A DNA stretch of 27,510 nucleotides. Source: Candidatus Heimdallarchaeota archaeon (GTDB taxonomy: Archaea > Asgardarchaeota > Heimdallarchaeia > Heimdallarchaeales > Heimdallarchaeaceae). The position numbers and the translations under genes were made by a program. This document shows positions 1-9,024 of this stretch, piece after piece (the first letter of the stretch is position 1; each line of letters begins with the position of its first letter). The notes below the pieces were generated by a model. It saw only the letters and a program-made list of their open reading frames with translations, had not been told where the DNA came from and did no database searches. The stretch lies in assembly GCA_016839875.1 (NCBI GenBank), contig JAEOTK010000240.1, forward strand, positions 1 through 27,510, given 5' to 3'.

Positions 1-225
1 AATACAAGCAAAGAACATCTATCTTTTCGATAAAAGAGGTAAAAGGGTATCATAGTTTGAATCACTAGGTTTCTTTCCTAGCTAGGATTATGGAAATCTT
101 ATTTAATATATTTAAGAATCTATTTATCACAAGAGAACAATACTCACTAGTGATAAATTTACTAGTGAATCTAGCTGAAGGGTGCTAATTCTCTGATCGG
201 GGCAATAACCATCAAAGTGAAATGT
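1..225 (+). promoter_or_regulatory. Upstream region and long leader of the multi-PAS gene
   Basis: No gene is visible here. A TATA-like stretch (TTTAATATATTTAAG, about 102-116) would place transcription start near 135-140, giving a leader of roughly 90 nt, much longer than for other genes in the window. The region is rich in CTAG-centred symmetry: a perfect 12-bp palindrome TCCTAGCTAGGA at 76-87, CACTAGTG at 145-152, and the direct repeat ACTAGTGA at 146-153 and 161-168. An AGTGA element at 216-220 sits 5 nt before the ATG at 226. The promoter call rests on composition and spacing only. Confidence 0.4.
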
Positions 226-3200
226 ATGATTAGTGAAGATATGGGGGAGCTGTTAAATCAAGCACACGTTGGTATATCAATTATTCAAGATGATAAGATT
301 AAATTTGCTAACAATAGACTATTAGCAATTCTTGGTTTTTCTCAAAAAAAAGTATTGAATAAATCATTCATTAATTTCTCTGCAAAAGAGGAGGAAGAAA
401 GGCTCAAGAAAATTAAGAATGAAGTTAAAAGACTTGGAATTCCTCCTAAGACAATCGAATTTTGGATTGTTTCTAAAGATGAATCAAGGAAATTTATTCG
501 AAACAGATATTATCTTTTAGATGAAGGAAAAAACAAGTATAAACTCATAGTCTTCACTCAAGATATCACTGAGGATAAATTAAAAGAAACTAAAGTTCTT
601 GCTTCAGAATTTAAGAAATCCAGATTTTTAGATTTTCTAACAGAACAGATTATTTTCTATGATACTGATATGAGGATAATCTGGGCAAACAAAGCTGCAA
701 GTGATTCACTGGGTATGACCCCAGATCAAACAGTAGGAAAAGTATGTTATGCTTTATGGTATAATAGAGATGAACCTTGTGATAATTGTCCTGTTATTAA
801 GGCAAGAGAGACAAAACAAGAGAACGTGGCTGAAGTAGTAACTCCAGATGAAAGGATATGGCATGTTAGAGGATATCCAGTTTTTGGTGATAAAGGATCA
901 CTTATTGGGGTTGCTGAACTAGCAAGTGAATTAACTGATCAAAGAATATCTGAAATGAAACTTGAGGAAAGTGAAGAGAAATATAGAATGCTTTTTCAAA
1001 ATTCAAACGATATTATAGCAGTTGTGCAAATACAAGAAGATGGCACAATAGGTGATTTCCTTGAAGTTAACGAAGTCGCTTTAGAGAAGACTGGATATAC
1101 AAGAGAGGAAGCTCTAGGTAAGAAAGTAGATGAATTGATTGAGAATATGACAACTGAGACTTTAATGGAGTATTATAAAAGAGTCATTGAATCACCTGGT
1201 CTAACTTCAGAGAAAAATATGATAACAAAGAACGGAGAGCTGATTCCAGTTGAAATTAAAGCAACAATGTTTAGTTTTCAAAATCAAAAATGTGTTTTAG
1301 TTAATGCTCGTGACATCACAGAAAGAAGAGAAACAGAAAACGAACTAAAAGAAAGTGAAGATAAGTATAAACAAATCTTTCAAAATACAGTTGATGCAAT
1401 ATTCATCCATAGAGTTCACGAAGATGGTAAATTTGGAAATTTCATTGAATTTAATGATTTAGCTATTCAATGGACTGGTTATTCAAGAGAAGAGCTTGTT
1501 AATTTCTCATCTACAGATATTAATAAGAGAGAAATAGATGATGGAAGAGATATAGCTCAGGAGCTCCTTTCAGAAGGTCAAACTTCTTTTGAAACTCTTC
1601 TTATGACAAAAGATGGTAAATCAATACCTGTTGAAATCAATTCTCATTTATTTACTCTTCGAGGAGAACGGGTGGTTCTATCAATTGCTAGAGATATAAC
1701 TGAAAGAAGAAAGTCAGAGCAAGAGATTAGAGATAGTGAAGAAAAATTCAGACAAATATTCCATAATGCTCATGATGCAATATTTCTATCAGTTCTGAAT
1801 GAGGATAACTCTGCTGGCAATTTTGTTGAAGTTAATGATGTTGTGAGTTATTGGTTAGGATACTCAAAAGAAGAAATGTTCAATATGAAATCAGTTGAAA
1901 TAACAGTTCCTGAACAAAGAGAAGCCAATGAAGAAATTATCAAGCATATTATTGAACATGAACATGCAACATTCGAAACGGTACTCTTCTCTAGAGAGAG
2001 AAAACGTATTCCTGTTGAAATAAGCTCACATCTTTTTAGGCTCAAAAAACAAAGAGTCATTCTTTCTATTGCAAGGAATATTTCTGAAAGAATAAGAACA
2101 CAACAAGAATTATTAGAAAGTGAAGAGAAATATCGAAAACTTGTAGAAACATTTCCTGCTGCAATAATAAGATCGGATTTTGAAGGAAAGATAACTTTTG
2201 TTAATCAACAAGCAGTGGAAGTACACGGATATCCTAGTACTGAAAGTATGCTTGGCTTAAGCACTAATGTGTTAATTTCTGAAGATGATGAAGAAGTTGC
2301 AAAGGAAATCAGAGAAAGATGTATTCAAGACGGTTTTGTTCATGATATAGAATACTCAATAAGACGCAGGAATGGTTCAACAGCACCTGGTGAGTTTCAT
2401 GCTGCAATTATTAAAGATACAGCAGGAGCTATTACAGGTTACATAGGAGTAGTAATTGACATTAGCGAAAGAAAATCAGCTGAGGAAGAATTAAGAGAGA
2501 GCGAAGAAAAATTCAGACAAATATTTCATACTGCAAAAGATGCATTTTTCATTCATAAAATCACAAAATCTGGTAAATTAGGAGAACTCATAGAGATTAA
2601 TGAAACCGCATGCAATTGGTTAGGTTTACCAAAAGAACAGCTGCTAGATTTGGGTAAAACAAGACTTAATGATACTGACAAAATAAAATATGCTATTGAT
2701 ATTAGCGATGATTTAATTACTGAAGATAAAACAACTTTCGAAAGAGTAATAGAAAATCCTCGAGCTGAAAAACGACCTGTAGAGTTCAGTTCCCATGTAA
2801 TAACTCTCAAAGGAGAAGAAGTACTTCTTTCTATTGCAAGGGATATTACAGAGAGGAAGAAAGCAGAAGAGACAATAAAAGCTAGTGAAGAGAAATATCG
2901 AGCACTCATAGAGACTTCTCCAGACGCAATAATTATGATAGACCTTGAAAATCATTTGTCATTTGCGAATTATCAAGCAGCTTTAATGTTTGGTTATGAT
3001 GGTGTTGAAGAATTGATAGGTTTGTCACCTATAGACTTTATCGTTAGAGAGGATCTGGAATATGCTTATGAGATTTTAAATAAGGTTATCAACGAAGAAG
3101 GTCGTATTAGAACAATCTTAACTTCATTAAAACGGGATGGAACTAGATTTCCAATACAAATGACTTCATCACTAATTGTTGACGCTGATGGGAAACCTAC

Positions 3201-5058
3201 TGCTATTATGGGTGTTATAGAAGACATTACAGATAGAACAAAAGCAGAAAATGCTCTACGTGAAAGCGAGGAAAAATTCCGACAAGCTTTTGATCAATCA
3301 AATGATGGGATTATTCTTCATGACTTGAAAGGTACAGTCTTAGATGTTAATCTGAGGGTAAAAGAACAACTAGGATATTCAAAAACAGATTTCTTAACTT
3401 TGACAATTCAACAACTTCATCCAGTTACAGAATTAGAAGCATCTAAGGAGGCTTTTGAAGAAGTAGAGAAAAATGGTTCAGTTGAATTTGAAACAAAATT
3501 CAGAAGAAAAGATGGATCAGTTTTTCCAGCTGATGTTTCATCAAGTATGTTTGATATTGGTGGAAAACAGGTTGTTCAAGGTGTTATAAGAGATATAACA
3601 GAGAGAAAGAAAGCAGAAGAAGAATTGGTTTTAAGAGAAGAGAAGTTCAGACAATTGTTCCATAATGCAAATGATCAAATCTTTCTAACAGAAATAAATG
3701 AGGAAGTGGGCTTAACAGGCAAATTCATCGAAGTTAATGATGTTGCATGTAACAAGCTAGGATATTCCAAAGAAGAATTATTGGATATGAAATCTATCGA
3801 TATTACAGCTTCTAATGAAAAAGATGCAAATCCTGATATTATCAAGGACATAATCAAGGATGGATCAAAAACCTTTGAAACCACTTTGGTTGCTAAAAAC
3901 GGAGAATTTATTCCTACTGAAGTGAGCTCTCATGTTTTCACACTTATAGATAAAAGAGTTGTTTTATCAATTTCAAGAGATATATCTGAAAGAATGAAAG
4001 CAGAGAAAGATTTACGAGAGAGTGAAGAACGCTACAGAAAAGTAGTTGAAACATCACCTGATGGAATCATACTAACAGATTTAGAAGGTAAAATAATTGT
4101 CTCCAATCTACAAGGGGTAAAACTATATGGGGTTGATAATACAGAGGAGTTAATAGGAATTAGTTCATTTGACTTAATAGCTCCTGAAGATCATGATAGA
4201 GCTTCATATAATCTACAAAAGACAATCAAAGCTGGGAAACTTAGTTCAGTTGAATATACTTTCCTTAAGAAAGACGGGAGTTCCTACCCCGGAGAATTGA
4301 GTGCATCACTTATTTTAGATGAAGAAGAAAAACCTTTCTCAATAATGGCAATTATTAGAGACATAACAGAGAGGAAAAAAGCTGAAGCAGAAATACGAGA
4401 AAATGAAGAAAAATACCGATTACTCTTCCACAATGCAAATGATATTATAGCCATTATTAGCGTTCCAAGAGATGGATCCATTGGAAATTTCATTGATGTT
4501 AATCAATTGACACTTGAAAAGACAGGTTATACTATAGAAGAAATCCAAAAAATGAGTCTTCTGGATATAATAAAAGATCTTTCACCAGAACAAGTTGCAA
4601 TTTACTTCCAAGAACTTTGGGATAAGAAGTACATTACTTTTGAAAGAGATTTAATAAAGAAGAATGGTGAATTTATTCCGATAGAAGTCAATGCTACTCC
4701 ATTTACTTTGCAGCAAGAACTCACAGTTCTAATAACTGCAAGAGACATAACTGAAAGAAGAAGAGATGAAGCATTAAAGATAATGGCCTATACTCAGATT
4801 GAACAGAATATTGAAGATTTTGCTGATTTAGTTGATAGGATAAGAAATCCTCTTATGAGTTTAATGGGTTATGCTGAACTTGCTGAGTCGATGCATTCTA
4901 AAATCATGATAGAAGAAGCTAAGAAAATTGAAGAAATAACACAAAAAATCTCCGATAGTTACTTAGAGACAGAGCAATTTAGGAAGATTCTTCGAGAACA
5001 CCTCTTACCAGAAATAACAGGAATACTAGAAGAAGAGGAAAAGACAAACAGTCAATGA
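226..5058 (+). CDS. Twelve-PAS-domain sensor protein with degenerate histidine-kinase tail
   Basis: A cytoplasmic signalling protein of about 1610 residues built from twelve consecutive PAS (S-box) domains of 115-130 residues, each closed by an 'ARDITER'-like end and joined by an E-E-K-[YF]-R linker. No transmembrane segment is visible. PAS 2 carries a Cys motif (C174, then CDNC at 185-188, followed by Pro). After PAS 12 comes a helical segment with RNPL at 1540-1543, resembling the H-box of a histidine-kinase DHp domain, but the phosphoacceptor position holds Asp (D1537) and no HATPase domain follows; the protein stops about 70 residues later. It therefore looks like a sensor or scaffold that cannot autophosphorylate. 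No response regulator is adjacent. The first GTG (217) is part of an AGTGA ribosome-binding element, so ATG 226 is preferred. Ligands are unknown. Confidence 0.9.
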   Translation: MISEDMGELLNQAHVGISIIQDDKIKFANNRLLAILGFSQKKVLNKSFINFSAKEEEERLKKIKNEVKRLGIPPKTIEFWIVSKDESRKFIRNRYYLLDEGKNKYKLIVFTQDITEDKLKETKVLASEFKKSRFLDFLTEQIIFYDTDMRIIWANKAASDSLGMTPDQTVGKVCYALWYNRDEPCDNCPVIKARETKQENVAEVVTPDERIWHVRGYPVFGDKGSLIGVAELASELTDQRISEMKLEESEEKYRMLFQNSNDIIAVVQIQEDGTIGDFLEVNEVALEKTGYTREEALGKKVDELIENMTTETLMEYYKRVIESPGLTSEKNMITKNGELIPVEIKATMFSFQNQKCVLVNARDITERRETENELKESEDKYKQIFQNTVDAIFIHRVHEDGKFGNFIEFNDLAIQWTGYSREELVNFSSTDINKREIDDGRDIAQELLSEGQTSFETLLMTKDGKSIPVEINSHLFTLRGERVVLSIARDITERRKSEQEIRDSEEKFRQIFHNAHDAIFLSVLNEDNSAGNFVEVNDVVSYWLGYSKEEMFNMKSVEITVPEQREANEEIIKHIIEHEHATFETVLFSRERKRIPVEISSHLFRLKKQRVILSIARNISERIRTQQELLESEEKYRKLVETFPAAIIRSDFEGKITFVNQQAVEVHGYPSTESMLGLSTNVLISEDDEEVAKEIRERCIQDGFVHDIEYSIRRRNGSTAPGEFHAAIIKDTAGAITGYIGVVIDISERKSAEEELRESEEKFRQIFHTAKDAFFIHKITKSGKLGELIEINETACNWLGLPKEQLLDLGKTRLNDTDKIKYAIDISDDLITEDKTTFERVIENPRAEKRPVEFSSHVITLKGEEVLLSIARDITERKKAEETIKASEEKYRALIETSPDAIIMIDLENHLSFANYQAALMFGYDGVEELIGLSPIDFIVREDLEYAYEILNKVINEEGRIRTILTSLKRDGTRFPIQMTSSLIVDADGKPTAIMGVIEDITDRTKAENALRESEEKFRQAFDQSNDGIILHDLKGTVLDVNLRVKEQLGYSKTDFLTLTIQQLHPVTELEASKEAFEEVEKNGSVEFETKFRRKDGSVFPADVSSSMFDIGGKQVVQGVIRDITERKKAEEELVLREEKFRQLFHNANDQIFLTEINEEVGLTGKFIEVNDVACNKLGYSKEELLDMKSIDITASNEKDANPDIIKDIIKDGSKTFETTLVAKNGEFIPTEVSSHVFTLIDKRVVLSISRDISERMKAEKDLRESEERYRKVVETSPDGIILTDLEGKIIVSNLQGVKLYGVDNTEELIGISSFDLIAPEDHDRASYNLQKTIKAGKLSSVEYTFLKKDGSSYPGELSASLILDEEEKPFSIMAIIRDITERKKAEAEIRENEEKYRLLFHNANDIIAIISVPRDGSIGNFIDVNQLTLEKTGYTIEEIQKMSLLDIIKDLSPEQVAIYFQELWDKKYITFERDLIKKNGEFIPIEVNATPFTLQQELTVLITARDITERRRDEALKIMAYTQIEQNIEDFADLVDRIRNPLMSLMGYAELAESMHSKIMIEEAKKIEEITQKISDSYLETEQFRKILREHLLPEITGILEEEEKTNSQ

Positions 5059-5081
5059 ATTCTCCTTTTAATCTCCACATA

Positions 5082-5090
5082 TTTTATATA
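5082..5090 (+). promoter_or_regulatory. TATA box of the cation antiporter gene
   Basis: TTTTATATA lies about 22 nt before the ATG at 5107, with no Shine-Dalgarno-like sequence between. With the usual archaeal spacing of about 25 nt from TATA box to start site, transcription would begin at or near the ATG, giving a leaderless mRNA. Confidence 0.55.
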
Positions 5091-5106
5091 TAGCTTTTTA
5101 GAAATA

Positions 5107-6315
5107 ATGTTTATGGGTTTTGCATATAGATTTAAGAAAACAATGCATCTCACAATTTGGGAATTTGTCATTGCCATTGCTGCATTTGTAGTTTACAAAG
5201 TCTTAGAATCAACTATCTATCATGATTCACACGATCTGATTCCTATTTATTTTATTGTCTTCGGTTTTATCATAGGCACTTGGTTAGCTTTTCGTCCATC
5301 TGAATGGGCAGTAGAAGGTTTAGATAGTGGTGCAAAATATGTAGGATTGTCAGATTATGTTGCAGGAGTACTTTCTAGTCTTGCATCGAATCTGCCAGAA
5401 GCTGTAATTGCTATCTTTTTGTTAACTCAAGGACGGCAACTAATAGCAGTAATTACTGTTCTTTCTGCTGCAGGATTCAATACAATAATTCTTGGTTTAG
5501 CTATTCTTATTGCTACAATTAAAAAGAAAGGTAGTGTAGATGTCCCTGATGATTTGGAAAAAAAAGAAGCACCAATCATTCGATGGGCTATTGTTGCTAT
5601 GTCTATAACTGTTGTCTTCGGATTTATTGAATATTTTCAAGTAGACCATATAAGTGAAGCAATTCTAGCTAGACCAATTGCTGGATTGCTAGCAGCTAGT
5701 TATGTAATCTATCTAATTTATATTATAGCTGTTAAAGACAATAAGAAAGACATTGTTAACGGAATGAAAGAAGAAACAGGTGAAGAAATAGAAATAGATG
5801 ATACTAAGAAGAAAGAGGAGAAGAAGCTTGATTCACACAAACATGAGCTGTTATCTATCCCTATGACGATTATTCTACTAATTTTAGGATTTGTTGGGAT
5901 CTTCTTTGGAGGTGAAACACTTACTACGAGTGTCACTGAACTACTTAATCCTGCACGAGGTACGAATATAGGAGATATCGGAGCTGCTTTGATACTTGGT
6001 GCAGCAGGAGCTGTACCAGAACATGGAATCGCGGTTATATCAGCAGCAAAGGATGATATTGAGGTAGGTATAGGTAATGCTATGGGAGGAATACTTCAAT
6101 CAGCACTCTTAATATTCGGGATTTTAGGTGTTATAGTTACAATCCAATTGCATCAGTTTATTCTTCTTCAATTAGCAGCTATAGCTGGAGCTTTGTGGTT
6201 TGTAAAAAGATGTATTCAAGATGGTAAGTTTGATGCGTTTGAAGGATTCATGATTATACTACTACAAATCCTAGTATTTGTTGTGCTGTTTATTGAAATC
6301 GGGCAGTTAAGTTAG
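5107..6315 (+). CDS. CaCA-superfamily cation antiporter (Ca2+/H+ or Na+/Ca2+ exchanger-like)
   Basis: A 402-residue membrane protein with about ten hydrophobic segments in two halves, separated by a charged Lys/Glu loop (about residues 210-245). The halves hold the two alpha repeats of the Ca2+:cation antiporter superfamily: alpha-1 at about 82-130, with E98 in 'SNLPE' and a downstream Asn in 'AAGFNTI', and alpha-2 at about 290-340, with E305 in 'VPEH' and 'GNAMGG'. In this family the Glu residues bind the transported cation. The alpha-2 pattern (PEH, then AVISAAKDD, then GNAMGGxLQSAL) resembles the CAX/ChaA Ca2+/H+ branch more than the classical NCX branch. Expected role: efflux of Ca2+ or a related cation across the cytoplasmic membrane. 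Own promoter, apparently leaderless. Ion specificity cannot be read from the sequence. Confidence 0.85.
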   Translation: MFMGFAYRFKKTMHLTIWEFVIAIAAFVVYKVLESTIYHDSHDLIPIYFIVFGFIIGTWLAFRPSEWAVEGLDSGAKYVGLSDYVAGVLSSLASNLPEAVIAIFLLTQGRQLIAVITVLSAAGFNTIILGLAILIATIKKKGSVDVPDDLEKKEAPIIRWAIVAMSITVVFGFIEYFQVDHISEAILARPIAGLLAASYVIYLIYIIAVKDNKKDIVNGMKEETGEEIEIDDTKKKEEKKLDSHKHELLSIPMTIILLILGFVGIFFGGETLTTSVTELLNPARGTNIGDIGAALILGAAGAVPEHGIAVISAAKDDIEVGIGNAMGGILQSALLIFGILGVIVTIQLHQFILLQLAAIAGALWFVKRCIQDGKFDAFEGFMIILLQILVFVVLFIEIGQLS

Positions 6316-6375
6316 AAAAACCAATTGCATATAATAAACATCCTTACTACTTCCTTTCATCTTTTTCCTTCTGGG

Positions 6376-6386
6376 TTTTTATATTG
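6376..6386 (+). promoter_or_regulatory. TATA box of the 78-residue gene
   Basis: TTTTTATATTG is centred about 24 nt upstream of the ATG at 6405, and no ribosome-binding element lies between, so a leaderless transcript is likely. The preceding pyrimidine-rich stretch (6345-6380) may also serve as the antiporter gene's terminator. Confidence 0.5.
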
Positions 6387-6404
6387 GCTTTTATGTAAAA
6401 TTAC

Positions 6405-6641
6405 ATGGGTATACAACAGATTCTTCCAGAGGATAGTGTAAAAACGGAAGAAGTGGTTCTCCTACATAGAAATGGAGTAATTATCGCTATTAACGAAGCA
6501 GTTTATCAAGTTAAAATATTCAAAGATCCAGAGAGAAAGATCTTTTCTACTTCTATTGATAATGCTTATAGAATGCTTCAAATCGATGGTGATGATCCTA
6601 GTGATACTGAAGATTTTTACATTAGAATGACTGAGCTGTAA
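6405..6641 (+). CDS. Small hypothetical protein (78 aa)
   Basis: I do not recognise this protein. It is acidic and soluble, with no transmembrane segment, no Cys and no obvious motif; alternating hydrophobic residues around 18-45 suggest a small beta-rich fold followed by a helix. A well-placed TATA box and an ATG at the expected leaderless position support it as a real gene rather than a chance ORF. It converges on the ornithine aminotransferase gene with only 15 nt between stop codons. Its function is unknown. Confidence 0.6.
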   Translation: MGIQQILPEDSVKTEEVVLLHRNGVIIAINEAVYQVKIFKDPERKIFSTSIDNAYRMLQIDGDDPSDTEDFYIRMTEL

Positions 6642-6656
6642 AAAGATAGAGATGAT

Positions 6657-7889
6657 TTAATCAATCTCATCAAAAACTTTCTCTATAACATTAAGTGCCC
6701 ATGTTAGTTGTTTTTCAGTAATTATCAGTGGGGGAGCAAAACGAATTGAATATTCATGTGTTTCCTTTGCTAACAAACCAACAGGATGGTTGTGCATCAT
6801 GGCTTCAGTATAAGGCCTTGCTTTTTCATTTAATTCAATAGCAGTAAGTAATCCTTTACCTCTTACTTCCTTAATCTTATCAGGATGCTTTTCTTGAATT
6901 CGTTTCAGACCTGTCACGAAGAATTCTCCAAGTTCTGTTGATCGTTTAGAGAAATCTTCTTCATTTAATAAATCACATACAGCTTCCAATACTGCCATAC
7001 CTAAACTATTTCCGCCCCATGTTGATCCATGAGAACCAGGAGTTAGAACTTCCATTACATCCCAACTAGATAGAACTCCAGAGACAGGAAAAATACCTGC
7101 ACCTACAGCCTTAGCAACTAAAACTATATCTGGCTTAACTTGTTCATGATCACAAGCAAGAATTGCTCCTGTTCTACAGAAACCAGTCTGTATTTCATCA
7201 GCCATCATCAGAACATTGTTCTTCTCACAGATTTTCTTTACTTCCTTCAAATAACCTTCTGGAGGGATAAGTACTCCAGCTTCTCCTTGTATTGGTTCAA
7301 CAAGAAAAGCAACTGTGTTTTTGTTGATAGCTTTTTTCAGTGCTTCAATATCTCCATAAGGGATTGTCTTAAATCCAGGAGTTTTTGGTCCATAACCTAG
7401 AAAAGAATCAGGATCTGTTGAAAAACCAACTATTGTTATAGTTCTTCCATGGAAATTATTTTCGCATACAATGATTTCTGCTTTATCTTCAGCTACTCCT
7501 TTCTTCTCATATCCCCATTTTCTAGCTATCTTCAATCCTGATTCAACAGCTTCTGCTCCTGTATTCATTGGTAGAAATACTTCATAATCTGTTAACTCAC
7601 ATAATTTCTTAGCTGCTTCTCCCATAGCATCATTGCAAAATGCTCTGGAAGTTAGAATAACCTTGTTAGCTTGGTTTTTTAGAGCTCTTATCAATTTGGG
7701 GTGTCTATGACCGAAATTTTGGGAAGAATATGCACTTAAGCAATCCATATATTTCTTTCCTTCAACATCCCAAACCCAACTACCTTTTGCTCTTTTAATT
7801 ACAACGGGTATAGGTTTGTAATTATGTGCTGTCCATTTTTTATCTAGTTCTAGATAGAATTTTGTTTTGCTTTTAAGATTCTTGGACAT
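6657..7889 (-). CDS. rocD: Ornithine aminotransferase (ornithine--oxo-acid transaminase)
   Basis: A PLP-dependent class III aminotransferase of 410 residues. It aligns by eye along its length with eukaryotic and bacterial ornithine delta-aminotransferases: 'AHNYKPIPVV' near 21-30, 'LSAYSS' (Y54), 'PMNTGAEA' at 107-114, 'FHGRT' at 146-150, 'VEPIQGEAG' at 197-205, 'ADEIQTGFCRTG' at 230-241, and the PLP-binding lysine in 'VAKAVGAG' (K260). Predicted reaction: ornithine + 2-oxoglutarate to glutamate 5-semialdehyde + glutamate, linking arginine or ornithine breakdown with proline. No proline or arginine gene adjoins it. ATG 7889 is chosen because AGTGA (7895-7899) lies exactly 5 nt upstream; an in-frame ATG at 7931 would add 14 unconserved residues. 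A related acetylornithine or 4-aminobutyrate aminotransferase is possible but less likely. Confidence 0.88.
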   Translation of the reverse strand: MSKNLKSKTKFYLELDKKWTAHNYKPIPVVIKRAKGSWVWDVEGKKYMDCLSAYSSQNFGHRHPKLIRALKNQANKVILTSRAFCNDAMGEAAKKLCELTDYEVFLPMNTGAEAVESGLKIARKWGYEKKGVAEDKAEIIVCENNFHGRTITIVGFSTDPDSFLGYGPKTPGFKTIPYGDIEALKKAINKNTVAFLVEPIQGEAGVLIPPEGYLKEVKKICEKNNVLMMADEIQTGFCRTGAILACDHEQVKPDIVLVAKAVGAGIFPVSGVLSSWDVMEVLTPGSHGSTWGGNSLGMAVLEAVCDLLNEEDFSKRSTELGEFFVTGLKRIQEKHPDKIKEVRGKGLLTAIELNEKARPYTEAMMHNHPVGLLAKETHEYSIRFAPPLIITEKQLTWALNVIEKVFDEID

Positions 7890-7956
7890 AAGATTCACTT
7901 CTCTTCCATATCTCACATGACTGATGAGCATTTAAGATTTTAGATGAAAAGTAAAA

Positions 7957-8955
7957 TTAGCTTCTTTTTCTTCTCCTGAAAACTAAGAAGCCAGTGATAA
8001 CGACTATTAAAGCTAAAACACTAGAAAATGGAAAAGAAGCTTCATCGATAAGTATTGCAATCTGTTGATCCTCTATATTCAATAAAGTATCTAAGATGAA
8101 AAAGATAAATTCTCCTCCAATTACTTCTCCTTCTTCCCATTCAACATCTTCAAAATTAATATCAAAATTATATTTGAAATCTCCTAAAGCTGTATGAAGA
8201 ATAACTGCTGCATCTATTGAGTCTGTAATTAGGATAACATCCTCAAAATTGAATTCTATATCTGTAAGTTCAATATCATAGATGCTCATGTTTTTCAACA
8301 CTTCAACATCTTCAAAGAAAATTTCATCATTGTTTTCCCATGTTAATAATTCCCCATCTACTGTAGCTGACAGACTTATTGATCCTTCTAGATGAACATT
8401 GGGAGTGATAGATAATGAAACAGAATCAGCTTCTTCTATTATAACATCATCAAGTGAGAAAGTAAGTGGATTGAAGTTAATAGGAATTGAAAGATTGTCT
8501 CCGATGAAAGTTTCGAAATTCGCGATTGTTGTACTTTCCCCTTCTAGGATGTTGATTATGAAAGTATCTGTAATTGGTGTTATTCCAATAATAGAACCAT
8601 TTATGCCCAGTGTGAAGTTACCTTCAGTACTTCCTATCTGAATACCAAGCTGAGCTTCTTCTTTCTTAATCTTCTTAGGAAGATATCCTGTGATATTTAA
8701 TGGAAAATTCATATCTGTATGGAATGATAGATTAGGATAAAATTCTATTCCAAGTGTTTCATTTACATATGAAAAGAAAAACTTGATTTTGAAATCTTGA
8801 GAAACATTAGCTATTTGTGATGAGTAAATCCAATCCTCTATATCTTCTATCTCTCCTTTTTCCCAATTAGCATTGGATATCTGAGAGTTTGGATTGAAAC
8901 TTAGTAACAGAATTAGACTTAGAATCATAATTGAAGATATTCTTTTTGATTTCAT
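7957..8955 (-). CDS. Secreted, C-terminally membrane-anchored protein of unknown function
   Basis: A 332-residue protein with a Sec-type signal peptide (basic MKSKR followed by a hydrophobic core, to about residue 29) and a single C-terminal hydrophobic helix (about 311-326) ending in RRRKRS, a topology that leaves the body outside the cell. The middle is acidic, Cys-free and dominated by short alternating hydrophobic/polar strands with many Asn, Thr, Ile and Glu, suggesting repeated beta-sandwich or surface-adhesin domains. I recognise no family. An AGTGG element lies 5 nt before the ATG, and a TATA-like TTTTATAG is visible near 8988-8995. The gene is divergent from a polytopic membrane protein gene (9058). 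Confidence 0.75.
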   Translation of the reverse strand: MKSKRISSIMILSLILLLSFNPNSQISNANWEKGEIEDIEDWIYSSQIANVSQDFKIKFFFSYVNETLGIEFYPNLSFHTDMNFPLNITGYLPKKIKKEEAQLGIQIGSTEGNFTLGINGSIIGITPITDTFIINILEGESTTIANFETFIGDNLSIPINFNPLTFSLDDVIIEEADSVSLSITPNVHLEGSISLSATVDGELLTWENNDEIFFEDVEVLKNMSIYDIELTDIEFNFEDVILITDSIDAAVILHTALGDFKYNFDINFEDVEWEEGEVIGGEFIFFILDTLLNIEDQQIAILIDEASFPFSSVLALIVVITGFLVFRRRKRS

Positions 8956-9024
8956 TCATTCCACTTATCTACAAAATAGCTTCATAAACTATAAAATGTT
9001 TGCATTTGAATAAAATCTACGCAA

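Noticed and set aside
2553..2909. Minus-strand frames of 70-118 codons inside the PAS gene
   Set aside because: Their positions recur with the PAS repeats, as expected when the complement of a repeated domain happens to be open; they hold Ser/Phe-rich shadow sequence.
226..5058. Repeats of about 375 nt considered as a CRISPR or tandem DNA repeat
   Set aside because: They are diverged protein-domain repeats in a continuous reading frame, not short identical repeats with spacers.
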